The notes under the pieces were generated by a model that had not been told where the DNA came from, ran no database searches, and saw only the letters and a list, made by a program, of their open reading frames with translations. This document shows, piece by piece, positions 54,082 to 63,813 of a DNA stretch of 64,000 nucleotides. Both the position numbers and the translations under genes were made by a program. The DNA lies in the NCBI RefSeq assembly GCF_905163445.1, contig NC_053201.1, positions 12,472,001 to 12,536,000 of the forward strand, given 5' to 3'. Numbering within the stretch: the stretch's first letter is position 1; each line of letters opens with the position of its first letter. This DNA is from Pararge aegeria (Eukaryota > Arthropoda > Insecta > Lepidoptera > Nymphalidae).

Positions 54082-54750
54082 GCAGGATTCCAAGAAGAGG
54101 GACATGCCGTGGTGGTTTTTAGTTTAGATATGCCCCTTTAGAGGGAGGAGTCCTACATAAAATCCGTTCTGCCCAAGGGTCGGAGGTAGCAATAAAGCTT
54201 TTCCACCACGCCAAAAAAAAAAGGTTCGTAGTAAGGTCTCACTATTATGGTTCCTAAATAAAGCGTCCGGCAAGTACCGCTAGGAACGCTAGGGATACTA
54301 GAAATTAGCAATGGCCGCAGCTGCGTATTGCACTGGTGGGAAAAAACACAACAACTCAAAGGTTTTGTTGATATAAATTGCCAACGACGTCGTTAACGTC
54401 ATAAGCAAATTTGAAATTAGTTAGTCCTTATTCCATAGCTCGTAATCCTAATCGTGGAACTTGGAACTCCCTACAAAAGACCTATGTCCAGCAGTGGACG
54501 TCTATCGGTTGATGTGATGATGATGATTCCATAGCTAAAGATGACTGATATTGGAATTGATAACGAAGTATTAGCAACTGATAGTTTGAAACCACAAAAT
54601 ACTTTTTATACGCGGTTATTTTCGAAGTTCAAGCGCTACAAAATTTTGTTTCTATAGACGTAACGTGACGATAGCTGATCTCTAGATTTTGCAGTTATAC
54701 CTATGTATTGAAAGTAAATACCAATCTCTCATCAAAAATAAGTAAAAAAT
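54082..54750 (+). repeat. Tandem segmental duplication, unit 2, with an insertion
   Basis: Same order as unit 1 with a few per cent substitutions. Longer by 96 bp because of the RTE insertion and its duplicated target. Confidence 0.92.
54441..54525 (+). mobile_element. 85-bp 5'-truncated RTE insertion
   Basis: 'ggaactccctacaaaagacc', 'tatgtccagcagtggacg' and a GATGATGATG tail match the RTE 3' end. ATTCCATAGCT flanks both sides (54430-54440, 54526-54536); unit 1 has the empty site. Confidence 0.93.
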
Positions 54751-55138
54751 GTTTTTATAATATATTAATCATATTTCATTTGATAAATACAATATTTTAT
54801 TCTTTGTTACTTTCACCATGCCTCTTGCAGTCCAGGGATAAATTCTGGTGGAATAAAAAAAAAAGCGAAGAGTTGTAACGGTACTAGTACCGGTTAGCAT
54901 TTTGCCTTCAAGGACTTCAACGTACTTCTAACGTTGTTAAATCGATACGTGTATTAGGGGTATGAGCAGATTGCAGACATCGGTTGCATAATATTGATTT
55001 TAATAACCTACATTGACTTAATATTTTTACCGGATTATGACGTCAGATAGAGAGATAGAGCCACGATAGTCTAGTGGTTATTACTTCGATCTCCCTTCCC
55101 TTCATAAACCATAACAAAAAATTTATTTGCAATATGAA
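54751..55138. other. Unassigned
   Basis: No exon or recognised family. Confidence 0.45.
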
Positions 55139-55305
55139 TAATTGCCGAGGATCTGTTTGGTGTGGATTATACGGACTTAAGTAATTATAAATTACACCAT
55201 ACAGATTCTCCTGCTGTTCGCCGAGTATAGCAAATTAAGCTTAATTCTCATAATATATTATGGATTTCCGCAAAGTATCGCCTGCTTCTATCCTAATTCA
55301 ATTTC
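55139..55305 (+). repeat. Family D, 3' part
   Basis: 'attgccgaggatctgtttgg', 'ttacaccatacagattctcc', 'ttcgccgagtatagcaaatt'. Clear 13-bp stem: 55151-55163 pairs with 55194-55206, one mismatch. Confidence 0.8.
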
Positions 55306-55546
55306 ATTTAGCACAGCTACATTTGTATGATAATATGCTCAAAGCCTTATCGTTTTGTTATTGATTTTACTAACGCTGTAAGTTGTAGAGCCTTAAGGCG
55401 GGTACGACATAAATAATTGCGCACCCGAAATACAACCACAACCGGAATTGAAGCCGGCACATTCCAGTTGTATGTCTTGTGCTTACTATTTCGCCATAAA
55501 GGTTATTTATTTTTATCATTAGTTAAGAAGTAGTACTATTAGTACG

Positions 55547-55945
55547 CAGTGGCGTGCATAGAGGGTATGCACAGGGCATGCATTTGGTCAGTGGCGTGCA
55601 CAGAGGGTATGCACAGGGTTCATACCCTGTGCATACCCTCTGATGATGATATGATGATGATGATAAAAGATAAAGAAAATCTCCAGTACGAGTTATACAT
55701 ACTTAAGAGTAGGCTTATTATAACTCTTACAATGCCTATCCTTAAGTTTTTTATAGGCTTCTATGCACGCCACTGCATATGATATAAAATAGAGAAAATT
55801 TCCAGTAAGAGTTATAAATAACTTAAGTATAGGCATTGTAAGAGTTATAGAAAGCCTACCGTTGAGTATTTATAACTGGTACGGGCGTTTTTCTTCATTT
55901 TATATCATCTGCATACCTTGTCCATACCCTCTATGCACGCTACTG
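55547..55945. mobile_element. Composite hAT-like MITE with 8-bp target duplication
   Basis: 399 bp from CAGTGGCGTGCAT to ATGCACGCTACTG, flanked by TTAGTACG (55539-55546, 55946-55953). Inside are further MITE ends (55593, 55764-55775), so one copy seems nested in another. Confidence 0.85.
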
Positions 55946-55990
55946 TTAGTACGTACGTAGTATTTATTACTAGTTTTAACAACCTCACTG

Positions 55991-56299
55991 GCGCAACGGT
56001 GAGCGCTGTGAATTTAAGTAGGAGGTGCCGGGTTCGATTCCCGACGGGCAATTTAGGAATTTATAATTTCTGAATTGTCACTGGTCTGGTCTGGTAGGAG
56101 GCTTTGGCCGTGGCTAGACGACAAACGACGACGACGTGACAAAGACGTGCCGCTAAGTGATTTAGTGTTCCAGTGCGATGTCGCGTAGAAACCGATTAGG
56201 GAATACCATACTAACAGGTTAGCCCGCTACCATCTTAGACTGCATCATCCAGCCAGGTGAGATTGCAGTCAAGGGCTAACTTGTAGAGAAATAAAAAAA
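55991..56299 (+). mobile_element. SINE family F, full length
   Basis: A-box side 'gcgcaacggtgagcgctgtg', B box 'ccgggttcgattcccgac', body, 'gggctaacttgtagag' and poly-A. CTCACTG flanks both ends (55984-55990, 56300-56306). Best copy in the window. Confidence 0.9.
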
Positions 56300-56349
56300 C
56301 TCACTGTGCTGGAGCCGTGTCCATTGGAGTCGTGGTTGACGCGGAGTGC

Positions 56350-56405
56350 GCACTAATTTTTTTTCAGAGGCTGGATGTTTATCTGTATATTATAAGTACG
56401 TGTGT
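56350..56405 (+). mobile_element. SINE family A fragment
   Basis: 'ttttcagaggctggatgttt' 'atctgtatattataagta'; cut on the right by LINE N. Confidence 0.65.
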
Positions 56406-56417
56406 ACGTACGTACTT

Positions 56418-56530
56418 TATTTGACACCACAGAAACTTTTAATTATGACATTAAAATATTAAACTTAAGGTTTGTACAAGGCGGTCTTATCGCTAAAGAG
56501 AGATATCCTCCAGACAAGCTTTAGGCTAGG
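56418..56530 (-). mobile_element. LINE family N, 3' end
   Basis: 'tactttatttgac' tail side, then 'caaggcggtcttatcgctaa' hairpin region. Confidence 0.55.
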
Positions 56531-56571
56531 GAGATATTGAAATATAGACAATGTTTACTATGACGGCCGAC

Positions 56572-56838
56572 TGGCGCAGTGGGCAGCGACCCTGCTTTCT
56601 GAGTCCAAGGCCGTGGGTTCGATTCCTACAACTGGAAAATGTTTTTGTGATGAACATAAATGTTTTTCAGTTTCTAGGTGTTTATCTGTATATTATAAGC
56701 ATTTACGTGTAATATATTCATAAAGATATCCATCAGCTATCTTAACTCATAACACAAGCTACGCTTACTTTGGGGATCTAGCCCTAAAGTAAGCCGATGT
56801 GTGTAGTGTCGTAGGATATTTAATATTTATTATTATTA
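56572..56838 (+). mobile_element. SINE family A, full length
   Basis: GACGGCCGACTGGCGCAGTG head, B box 'gtgggttcgattcctac', body; a small duplication near 56775-56800 (ctagccctaaagtaag). Confidence 0.9.
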
Positions 56839-56864
56839 CAGCTACAGTTCGTATTATGGCAATT

Positions 56865-57048
56865 ATTTTAAACTCGTATTCGGTTTCCACGTATCATCGT
56901 ACCGGAATGATTCAACGCTTGGGCCGAAGACCCCACCAGAGCAAATGAAGGAAAACTGAAAAATAATAATTTTCCAGATTGCCTCCGCCGGGATCGAACC
57001 TGAGACCTACCACTTACAAGACCACGTCACTCACCGCTGAGTTAAAAT
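56865..57048 (-). mobile_element. SINE family F-like, diverged
   Basis: 'gccgggatcgaacctgagac' (B box), 'cacgtcactcaccgctgagt' (A-box side), 'tcggtttccacgtatcatcg'. Confidence 0.6.
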
Positions 57049-57319
57049 GATAAGAGATATAATATATTTGGACATGTCTAAATGAACAACCTATAGCAGA
57101 GCATACATCTCTAATTGCACCCACCATAACAGTGTCCAAGAGCAAATAATATAAACACACCGTACTATTGTGAAAGTGTATGTTTGTTTGCGCCGACCGC
57201 GTGACCCCGATGACCTTCGGGCCCACCGTTTACTAAATACTAAATACTTAGAGTTACGACAAACGTGCGACATGACGCTATACATGAGGCAGACGCTGGG
57301 CATTTTTGAAGCAGCTTTT

Positions 57320-57735
57320 TGAGCCTGCGCTCGACTATTGCCACTTCAGCTCCGCGATTCGCTGAGCTATGTCGGTATATGTAGTTCTCCTATGGATCTC
57401 CTCATTTCTGATTTGATCACGTAGAGATACTCGTAGTATAGGTCTCGCCATCGCCCGCTGAGTGACTCTGAGCCTTCTTATGAGGCCCATAGTTAGCGAC
57501 CACGTCTCAGATCCGTAAGTCATCACTGGCAACACGCATTGTTCGAAGACTTCAGGCACTGAGGGATTTTGGACGAGAAGATGTTACGAAGTTTTCCGAA
57601 CGCTGCCCATCCGAGCCTATTCGGCGGTTTCTCTCTCTTAGTTCAAATTGGACCTACCAAACTGGATATATGTACTCGTCTACAATTTCGAGTGCAGAGC
57701 TCCCAACAATTACTGGGTGAAGCGGAACATGATCG
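57320..57735 (-). pseudogene. RTE fragment, C-terminal RT region
   Basis: The minus strand encodes VFEQCVLPVMTYGSETWSLT, RRLRVTQRAMAR and DIAQRIAELKWQ, closely matching residues about 840-915 of the intact ORF. A 9-bp deletion and a frame break near 57560 separate it from the upstream piece that includes the GNSALEIVDEYI region. Neither end of the element is present. Confidence 0.92.
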
Positions 57736-58149
57736 TATCGTAGACACGAACTTGCTACTTGCTCTCATACAAGAGGAGATGGAATGGAGAAGATTTTGGG
57801 TACACCCATAATCGTAGCGAAATAACCTTTACCTAGACACTACACGCACTACCTAGTTATGTGCCTGCTTCTAGATTATGCGTGTAGGCGACTTCTTGTC
57901 GCGCGACATATCGCCAGTGTGCTTTGTTTACTGTGAGAACTGGATCGGTTTGCGGCGTGACATTTATAATAACACGTACAGCCTATAATAGCATTAATAG
58001 TGTCATAGGTAGATTAAGCTCCTTGCAACCTTATAACACGCCACGTATCTGTGGCGTTTGATAAATATTTCGAATTGTATTTATGACTTTAATTATTTTT
58101 TAATGCAGCCTCTTTTTTCATAATAGTATGCCGCAGAACATAATGCTGT
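57736..58149. other. Unassigned
   Basis: No exon or repeat recognised. Confidence 0.45.
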
Positions 58150-58310
58150 AAAAGTAACTAAAGGCCTGAGAGTTCTACATAATTGTCTCAAAGGTATGTG
58201 AACTCTACCAATCCGTACGTGGCCAGCGTGGTGGACTATGCCCTTCTTACTCTGAGAAGAGATCCTGTAGTTAGCCGGCAGTGGGTTGAAAAGACGATGA
58301 TGACGATAAA
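58150..58310 (+). mobile_element. SINE family H, 3' part
   Basis: 'cctgagagttctacataatt', 'ggccagcgtggtggactatg', 'ccggcagtgggttga' and a GATGATGA tail. Confidence 0.75.
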
Positions 58311-58859
58311 TTGCTCAAAATACTTAAAGACTAATTTGGAACTGCTTGCTCCAACGCGATTTGGCTAGCTTAGGATATCGTACTGCAATTCTTAGGTAGC
58401 GATTAAAAGCAGGTATTAGCTATAATGACCGGGAATGAAAACTAAATGTGCTTTCCGAAACACATAAAGCGCGAAAACACCTACCAATGCATTTTCGGAA
58501 TTTATGATAAACTGCCCGAATTATCTAGTAACATTGCACAGAGCAAGGGCGGTGCGCTAGTCAATAAACAACGTTTGTAAGGTACATAGAGCTGACATGG
58601 ATTTTTCAATTATAACCCGTAACTCAAAGACAAAAGGATTATAGTGTACCTAAACGTAAGTACATAATAAAGCAAGAAGTGCGCAAAACACTTTCTCCTA
58701 CAAAGACTTTCTATGTGACATTGAGTAGGTACTTGAATCTATACTTGAATGTAAATATTTGGCGATAATTAGCTATGGGCATGGTGTAAATAATATTTTC
58801 TTCAAACATATTAAGTAAGTATAAATTATTTTCCGCATTCAGAAACAACTTAAATTGTC
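58311..58859. other. Unassigned
   Basis: No exon or repeat recognised. Confidence 0.45.
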
Positions 58860-58940
58860 TATGATGTACGCGTCAAAATTGCCTTCTATAGGCTCATTTG
58901 AATTTGAATAAAGAAAGTTTTGACTTTGAGTTCGAATTTG
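58860..58940 (+). mobile_element. LINE 3' tail
   Basis: 'atttgaatttgaataaagaa' then 'gttttgactttgag'. AATAAA and tail only. Confidence 0.6.
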
Positions 58941-59194
58941 TTTAGTATATTATGCGTTTAAGATTCGTGAGAAAACATTGAAGAATTGTGGCGAATTAAT
59001 TGGCGAAATGTTACATAAAAAACCCCAGGGGCTACGTAGAAATTTATTTGTGTGAATGACCATTGACCGTTGACTCTTTATAAATAAGATTTGATTATTC
59101 ATCAGCGTTATTCATATTATAAAATGTGCAAATAAAATTACTTAACAAAATTATTTATTGAATTTCAATCGGCTTATATGTGTTTAAATCGTTG

Positions 59195-59998
59195 ATGGCA
59201 CGCACCTCTAACTTTTCTAAATTATGAGTTTATGAGTGTTCTTAAGAAATTACTTTTAATATCTTTTCAGTAAACTTCTGACTACTAACTGCCTAACGAT
59301 TTAGGAAAAAACTCGATTCACCAACTCTTAGAGGATAACTTTTGGTGAACGATTTATGTATGGCTAGGAATTTCCTTACATTAGGCATTGTTGGCATCGC
59401 CTTGTTCGTTGTAAGTAAAAAATGTCATAAATGTCACTTGCTTAAACGGTGAAGGACAGCGTCGTTAGGAAACCTGCATGCCTTATACAACGTGGAGATG
59501 AAAACCGAAATAATACTTTAGAGGCTTTAGAGGTACATTATGTACTGTATCTAAGCCTTATCTGTAAAACCGAAGACCTAATAGTTTTTGAGTAAACCAC
59601 TGTCATAGTTTTTACTGAAATAAATCAGATACAGCCCTAGCATCACATGCAAAATTAAAATCATGTGATTCCTGCCACTTTATTTGATACGCGTAGCGTA
59701 GCGTAGGTACTATGCGCGTGTCCGTCTTTCATCTTCAATAGGGTTGCCATAAGTAAACATTTAGAATGTTTCGAATTCGTTTGTATGGAAAAATAAATAT
59801 GCTTATTTTGATTTAATATCTTTACAAGTTGATTACTTATGATATATACTTATACATAATTTTTTTGCACGTTGTTGTTCTCCATAACGTTTTTAAAGGG
59901 GTGCGAAGTCCACCAATCCGCACTTGACCAGCGCGGTGGGCTGACAGGAGACCCGTGCCCTGTAGTGGGCAGTTAATGGGTTGATTATGTGATGATGA
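59195..59998 (+). mobile_element. SINE family H in three separated pieces
   Basis: 59195-59245 ('ggcacgcacctctaactttt'), 59420-59505 ('cacttgcttaaacggtgaagg'), 59875-59998 ('caccaatccgcacttgacca' to 'gatgatgaat'). The order is kept, so one SINE may be split by other DNA. Confidence 0.6.
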
Positions 59999-60004
59999 AT
60001 AGTA

Positions 60005-60179
60005 TCATGAATGTTTTTAAGTGTCTGGGTGTTTATCTGTATATTATAAGTATTTATGTGTATTATTCATAAAAATATTCATCAGTCACCTTAGTACCCA
60101 TAACACAAGCTACGCTTACTTTGGGGCTAGATGGCGATGTGTGTATTGTCGTAGTATATTAATTTATTTATTTATTTAA
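60005..60179 (+). mobile_element. SINE family A, 3' part
   Basis: 'catgaatgtttttaagtgtc' to the TTTATTTATTTA tail; directly follows the SINE H tail. Confidence 0.85.
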
Positions 60180-60555
60180 TATCAGGAAGCCAATCTTACC
60201 GGCCCAGGGTCGGTTCCTAAGAAAATTATATGTGCATATTAAATTTATAAAATTGCCTACTTTAGTTCAAGCAAATCAAAGTGCCATGAACTAAAACTAA
60301 AACAATAACTTACGCAGCTGCTAAGTTATGACTAATTATCTACAATAACACGTCATACGATTGTTATCGAAACTGTGTTATTAGATAACTACTTTCGCTG
60401 GTGCTTGTGAATGATATAAATACTCATATTCATATCATAAATGGACTGTAACAATATTAATATTAGAAGTAAAAATAAACTTGTAGTGCAGTTAACTAGG
60501 CTGCATAAAATTAGAAATTTATTTAAGGGTAATTGTACCTATATCTTTTTATACC
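60180..60555. other. Unassigned
   Basis: No exon or repeat recognised. Confidence 0.45.
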
Positions 60556-60902
60556 AAATTACCAGATGAAATCCTTGAGATGTCTTATAGAAAAATCCTA
60601 TTATAATATTAAGGATTACATGTATGATAAAAAAGCTTGGGTATGAATTGCTCTAACTTCATAGCTCAACATTAACTGGACTGTGAGATGGTGATAACAA
60701 AAAAAATTAACCTGGCTAAGTTTGTTGTGGGCTCTTCTTAGACCAGGGCGTGTTTGGAAACCTCCTAGCTTTAGATTTAAGTTAACGAATACAGTTATCA
60801 CCATCACTAACATTAGTGTAACATGTTATTGTATGATCGCTTCCTAAGTGCCTGTTATAAGGTCTACATGAGTAAAATATTTTTGAATTTGAATTTATTT
60901 GT
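60556..60902 (+). mobile_element. LINE family O, 3' part in sense orientation
   Basis: 'gagatgtcttatagaaaaat', 'gtgggctcttcttagaccag', 'taagtgcctgttataaggtc' and tail 'ttttgaatttgaattt'. Confidence 0.75.
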
Positions 60903-60949
60903 TTTTTTTCTTGCACTGTGAGTTTGACCTTTTCTTACACTACAAGTTA

Positions 60950-61325
60950 ACCCTTTACCTGGTGGTAAGTTATGATGCAGTCTAAGATGGTAGGGGGTTA
61001 ATCCTTTTAGGAATATGGCATTGCAATCCATACCCCTTTTTTTTGACGTGACGAAAAAGCAGGACGTAGGTTATGTGGGATTCCTCCTCTAAAGGGGGTA
61101 TACCCAAACTAAATACCACCACGGTGATTGGTTACTACACAACATCATTACGGAACGCTAAATCGCTTAGCGGGTAATCTTTGTCGGCAGAGGGATACCT
61201 AGCCACGGCTGACGTCTCCCGCCAGACCAGACCAAAGAAAATTCAGAAATTATAAATTTAAAAAAAAAACCCCCGGGTGTCGTGTCTGGGACCTCCGCTT
61301 ATCACACCACTGCGCCACGAATGTC
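60950..61325 (-). mobile_element. SINE family F with a family L insertion
   Basis: 'gatgcagtctaagatggtag', then 61036-61125 is family L in minus orientation after a T run, then 'gctaaatcgcttagcgg' and 'tagccacggctgacgtctcc'. Confidence 0.75.
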
Positions 61326-61743
61326 TTTAAAATACAACATAAACCATAAACATATTTGAAACCGATTAATAAACTTGGTACAAAACCAACAAGTTTTCCT
61401 TAAAGACCCACCATGTGTGGAACGGATTTGCAACACAAAAAAAGCATGTCTTACATTATTAATCAATTAATCGTTCATAAATTATTCAATCGCGAGTCGG
61501 ATATAACGCCTAGGGTTCCGTGGGCCGCCAAATTGTATAAGAATTGCGTTAGGCTTGTTTTTCTATTCGCTGTACTTTTATGAGGATATAAAAATATAAA
61601 AAAACTTCTACAAACATTATCGTTCCTATCTAACTCTAAGCGTTGTTACCGGTATGATTACAGGCAACTTACAATCTGCTTTATAAAACAAAAAACATTC
61701 ATTAATTCATTCATTCATTCATTCGTGGTAAAATATGTAACGG
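61326..61743. other. Unassigned with an ATTC microsatellite
   Basis: 61696-61724 is a run of CATTCATT units. No exon. Confidence 0.5.
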
Positions 61744-62150
61744 ATTTATGGAAACTGTTTGTGTGATAAACATGAATGTTTTTCAGAGTCTGGGTGTTTA
61801 ACTGTATATTATTAGCACTTATGTATATATATATATATGGGTGGATATATATATATATATATATATATTATTATGTATAAAAGAAAGTTATGTTAGTTAC
61901 ACCATTTATAACTCAAGAACGGCTGGACCACTTTTTATGATATATGATTTTTTGGATTTCTCTTAAACCGGAATAGGATAATAAGTATTAAAATATAACA
62001 TTCATAAAAAAAAATGATCCGCGGTACGAAGTTCGCCGGGACAGCTAGTTATTCATAAATATTAATTAGTTATCTTAGTTCCCATAACACAAGCTGCGCT
62101 TACTTTGGGGCTAGATTGCGATGTGTGTCTTGTCGTAATATATATAAATA
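61744..62150 (+). mobile_element. SINE family A split by a Helitron
   Basis: 'aaacatgaatgtttttcagag' to 'acttatgtata', then from 62048 'ttattcataaatattaatta' to the family end. The insertion site fits A|T. Confidence 0.8.
61822..62047 (+). mobile_element. Helitron-like element inside SINE A
   Basis: TA-rich start, 'actcaagaacggctggacca' phrase, end 'cgaagttcgccgggacag' CTAG then T. The exact start is hidden in a TA run. Confidence 0.75.
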
Positions 62151-62162
62151 TATCAAGTTAAA

Positions 62163-62335
62163 CCTTGACTGCAAACTCACCTGGTGGTAAGTGATGATGC
62201 AGTCTAAGATTGTAGCGGGCTTACCTGCTAGGAGTATAACAGTTATATTAAACACCTGACTGTGTTCTACGCGTTAAGTCGCTTAGCGGTTCGTCTTCGT
62301 CAGCAGGGTGGTCGCTAGCTACGCATTTATGAGGT
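62163..62335 (-). mobile_element. SINE family F, 3' half
   Basis: 'ctcacctggtggtaagtgat', 'gcagtctaagattgtagcgg', 'cttagcggttcgtcttcgtc'. Confidence 0.8.
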
Positions 62336-62344
62336 ACGGAACCC

Positions 62345-62660
62345 TAAGCATTCCCCCATTACCGGCCCACTACAGAGCACGGGTCTCCTCATACAACGTG
62401 AAGGGGTTAAGGCCGTAGTCCGCCACGCTGGCCCAGTGCGGATTGGTGGACTCCACACACCTTTGAGAACATTATCGAGAAATCTCAGACATGAAGGTTT
62501 CCTCACGATGTTTTCCTCCACCGTTGAAGCAATTGATATTTTAATTACTTAAAACGCATTTAACTTAGAAAAGTTGGAGGTGGGCGCTGGGATTCGAACT
62601 CGCCCCCCCCCCCCGAAAGTAAAGTCGAGCTCCTGCCTAATGCGCTATCACCGCTTCAAA
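62345..62660 (-). mobile_element. SINE family H, near full length without GAT tail
   Basis: 'gtagtccgccacgctggccc', 'gcggattggtggactccaca', 'cacgatgttttcctccaccg', B box 'gctgggattcgaactcgccc', A-box side 'ctaatgcgctatcaccgct'. A C13 run sits beside the B box. Confidence 0.85.
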
Positions 62661-62997
62661 ACCCGAAAAGTAAGCATTAATATTGAAACTGCTTCGAATG
62701 CTGTGTACATCAAACGCATGTCGAATGTCGATGTTATCACAGTCGACGCCAATTATAATTGAATTAGTTTAATTTATTCATCCACCGTTTAGAATCATGT
62801 AATGATAAATCAACATTCAATAATCATCAGGAATTTAAATGATTTAGTAGCGCTTTTTATCTGTACAAATATAGGAAATAGGCTTCCAAAATAAATAAGT
62901 AAATAAGGCTATAAAGACTTTTATTTGTATTTCTTTTAACTCTAAAATATATTTTTTATTAATACATAACTATAACCTAAAATAAACTATTTAAAAA
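62661..62997. other. Unassigned; poly-A signal region for the next ORF on the minus strand
   Basis: On the minus strand just past the stop at about 62998, 'gtattaataaaaaatat' offers an AATAAA. No other feature. Confidence 0.4.
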
Positions 62998-63300
62998 CTA
63001 AATAAAATCTAGAACGTCCTCGAAACCACCGCAGCGAGGCACAGTTCCTAAGATGCTGGCAGCATTGCCCCTTTGGATGGCCAAACTAATTCGTTGGCCA
63101 AGGTAACTGCCCGCTCTAGGATCACCGGTAGACTCGATAACCCTTTTCGATAATTCTTTGAAAAGGGCTCTTGCCTCCGGACCCCACGGTCCCAAAGTCT
63201 CTACTCCAAAAGGCACAAAAATGAAGCTGCTATCCAGGTTTTCATATTTACGCCTCTTGGCCTGCTCGGCACTGGTAGCAGCCGCACCTACCATTGACAA
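62998..63300 (-). pseudogene. Retroelement-like C-terminal ORF fragment, 100 codons
   Basis: Reads ...FVPFGVETLGPWGPEARALF..., ...STGDPRAGSYLGQRISLAIQ and RGNAASILGT.... The pattern P-ETLG-WG ... TGD-R ... LGQR-S-AIQRGNAASILGT is one I associate with the C-terminal end of retroelement-encoded proteins in invertebrate genomes; the element class is not certain. Codons are GC-rich at third positions, unlike the flanks. It is 5'-incomplete: the frame is closed upstream by a TAG at 63307-63309, inside a hairpin. The first codon listed is TTG; the first ATG is at 63294. No reverse transcriptase is adjacent. Confidence 0.55.
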
Positions 63301-63330
63301 AGTGGCCTATCCAGGCCACTTCGTCAATGG
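63291..63330. repeat. 17-bp inverted repeat at the 5' limit of the ORF fragment
   Basis: ccattgacaaagtggcc (63291-63307) pairs with 63314-63330 with one mismatch; loop TATCCA. Confidence 0.9.
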
Positions 63331-63617
63331 TGTGATGCAGCTAGGGTATCAACACAAGTTGCATCCCACAGAAGTGACCTTCCAAGCCTCCAAGGTATGA
63401 GCGTCATACCATCAGGCTATAATGAATTTTCTAAAACATTGGAGATACAGGTACCCTAACACAGTTGCAATAATGTATGTAATCCAAAGTAGGAAATTTT
63501 TCCATGCACTGAGAACTTTTGGTGATAGGTATGTAAAAGTTATGTTTTTATTATTACCTCCAGCTTAAGAAGTCGCAATAGCAGCTTTTGTGTTCCGAAA
63601 TTTTATTGTATCGCAGG
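63331..63617. other. Unassigned
   Basis: No exon or repeat recognised; G+C-richer near 63340-63410. Confidence 0.4.
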
Positions 63618-63813
63618 CAGTAGCATGCATTCAGAGTATGAACAGGGAATGCTCTTAGCGGGCAGACAATATAAAATGAAAAAAATCTCCAGTACGAGTT
63701 TTAAAAAACTTAAGCATATTCATTGTAAGAGTTATAAAAAGCCTACCCTTAAGTTTTTATTACTCGTACTGGAAATTTTCTTCATTTTATATCATCCGCA
63801 TACTCTGTGCATA
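63618..63813. mobile_element. hAT-like MITE cut by a Helitron
   Basis: CAGTAGCATGCATTCAGAGTA start, palindromic middle, 'catccgcatactctgtgcata' before the Helitron start. Its last bases should follow the Helitron outside the window. Confidence 0.75.
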
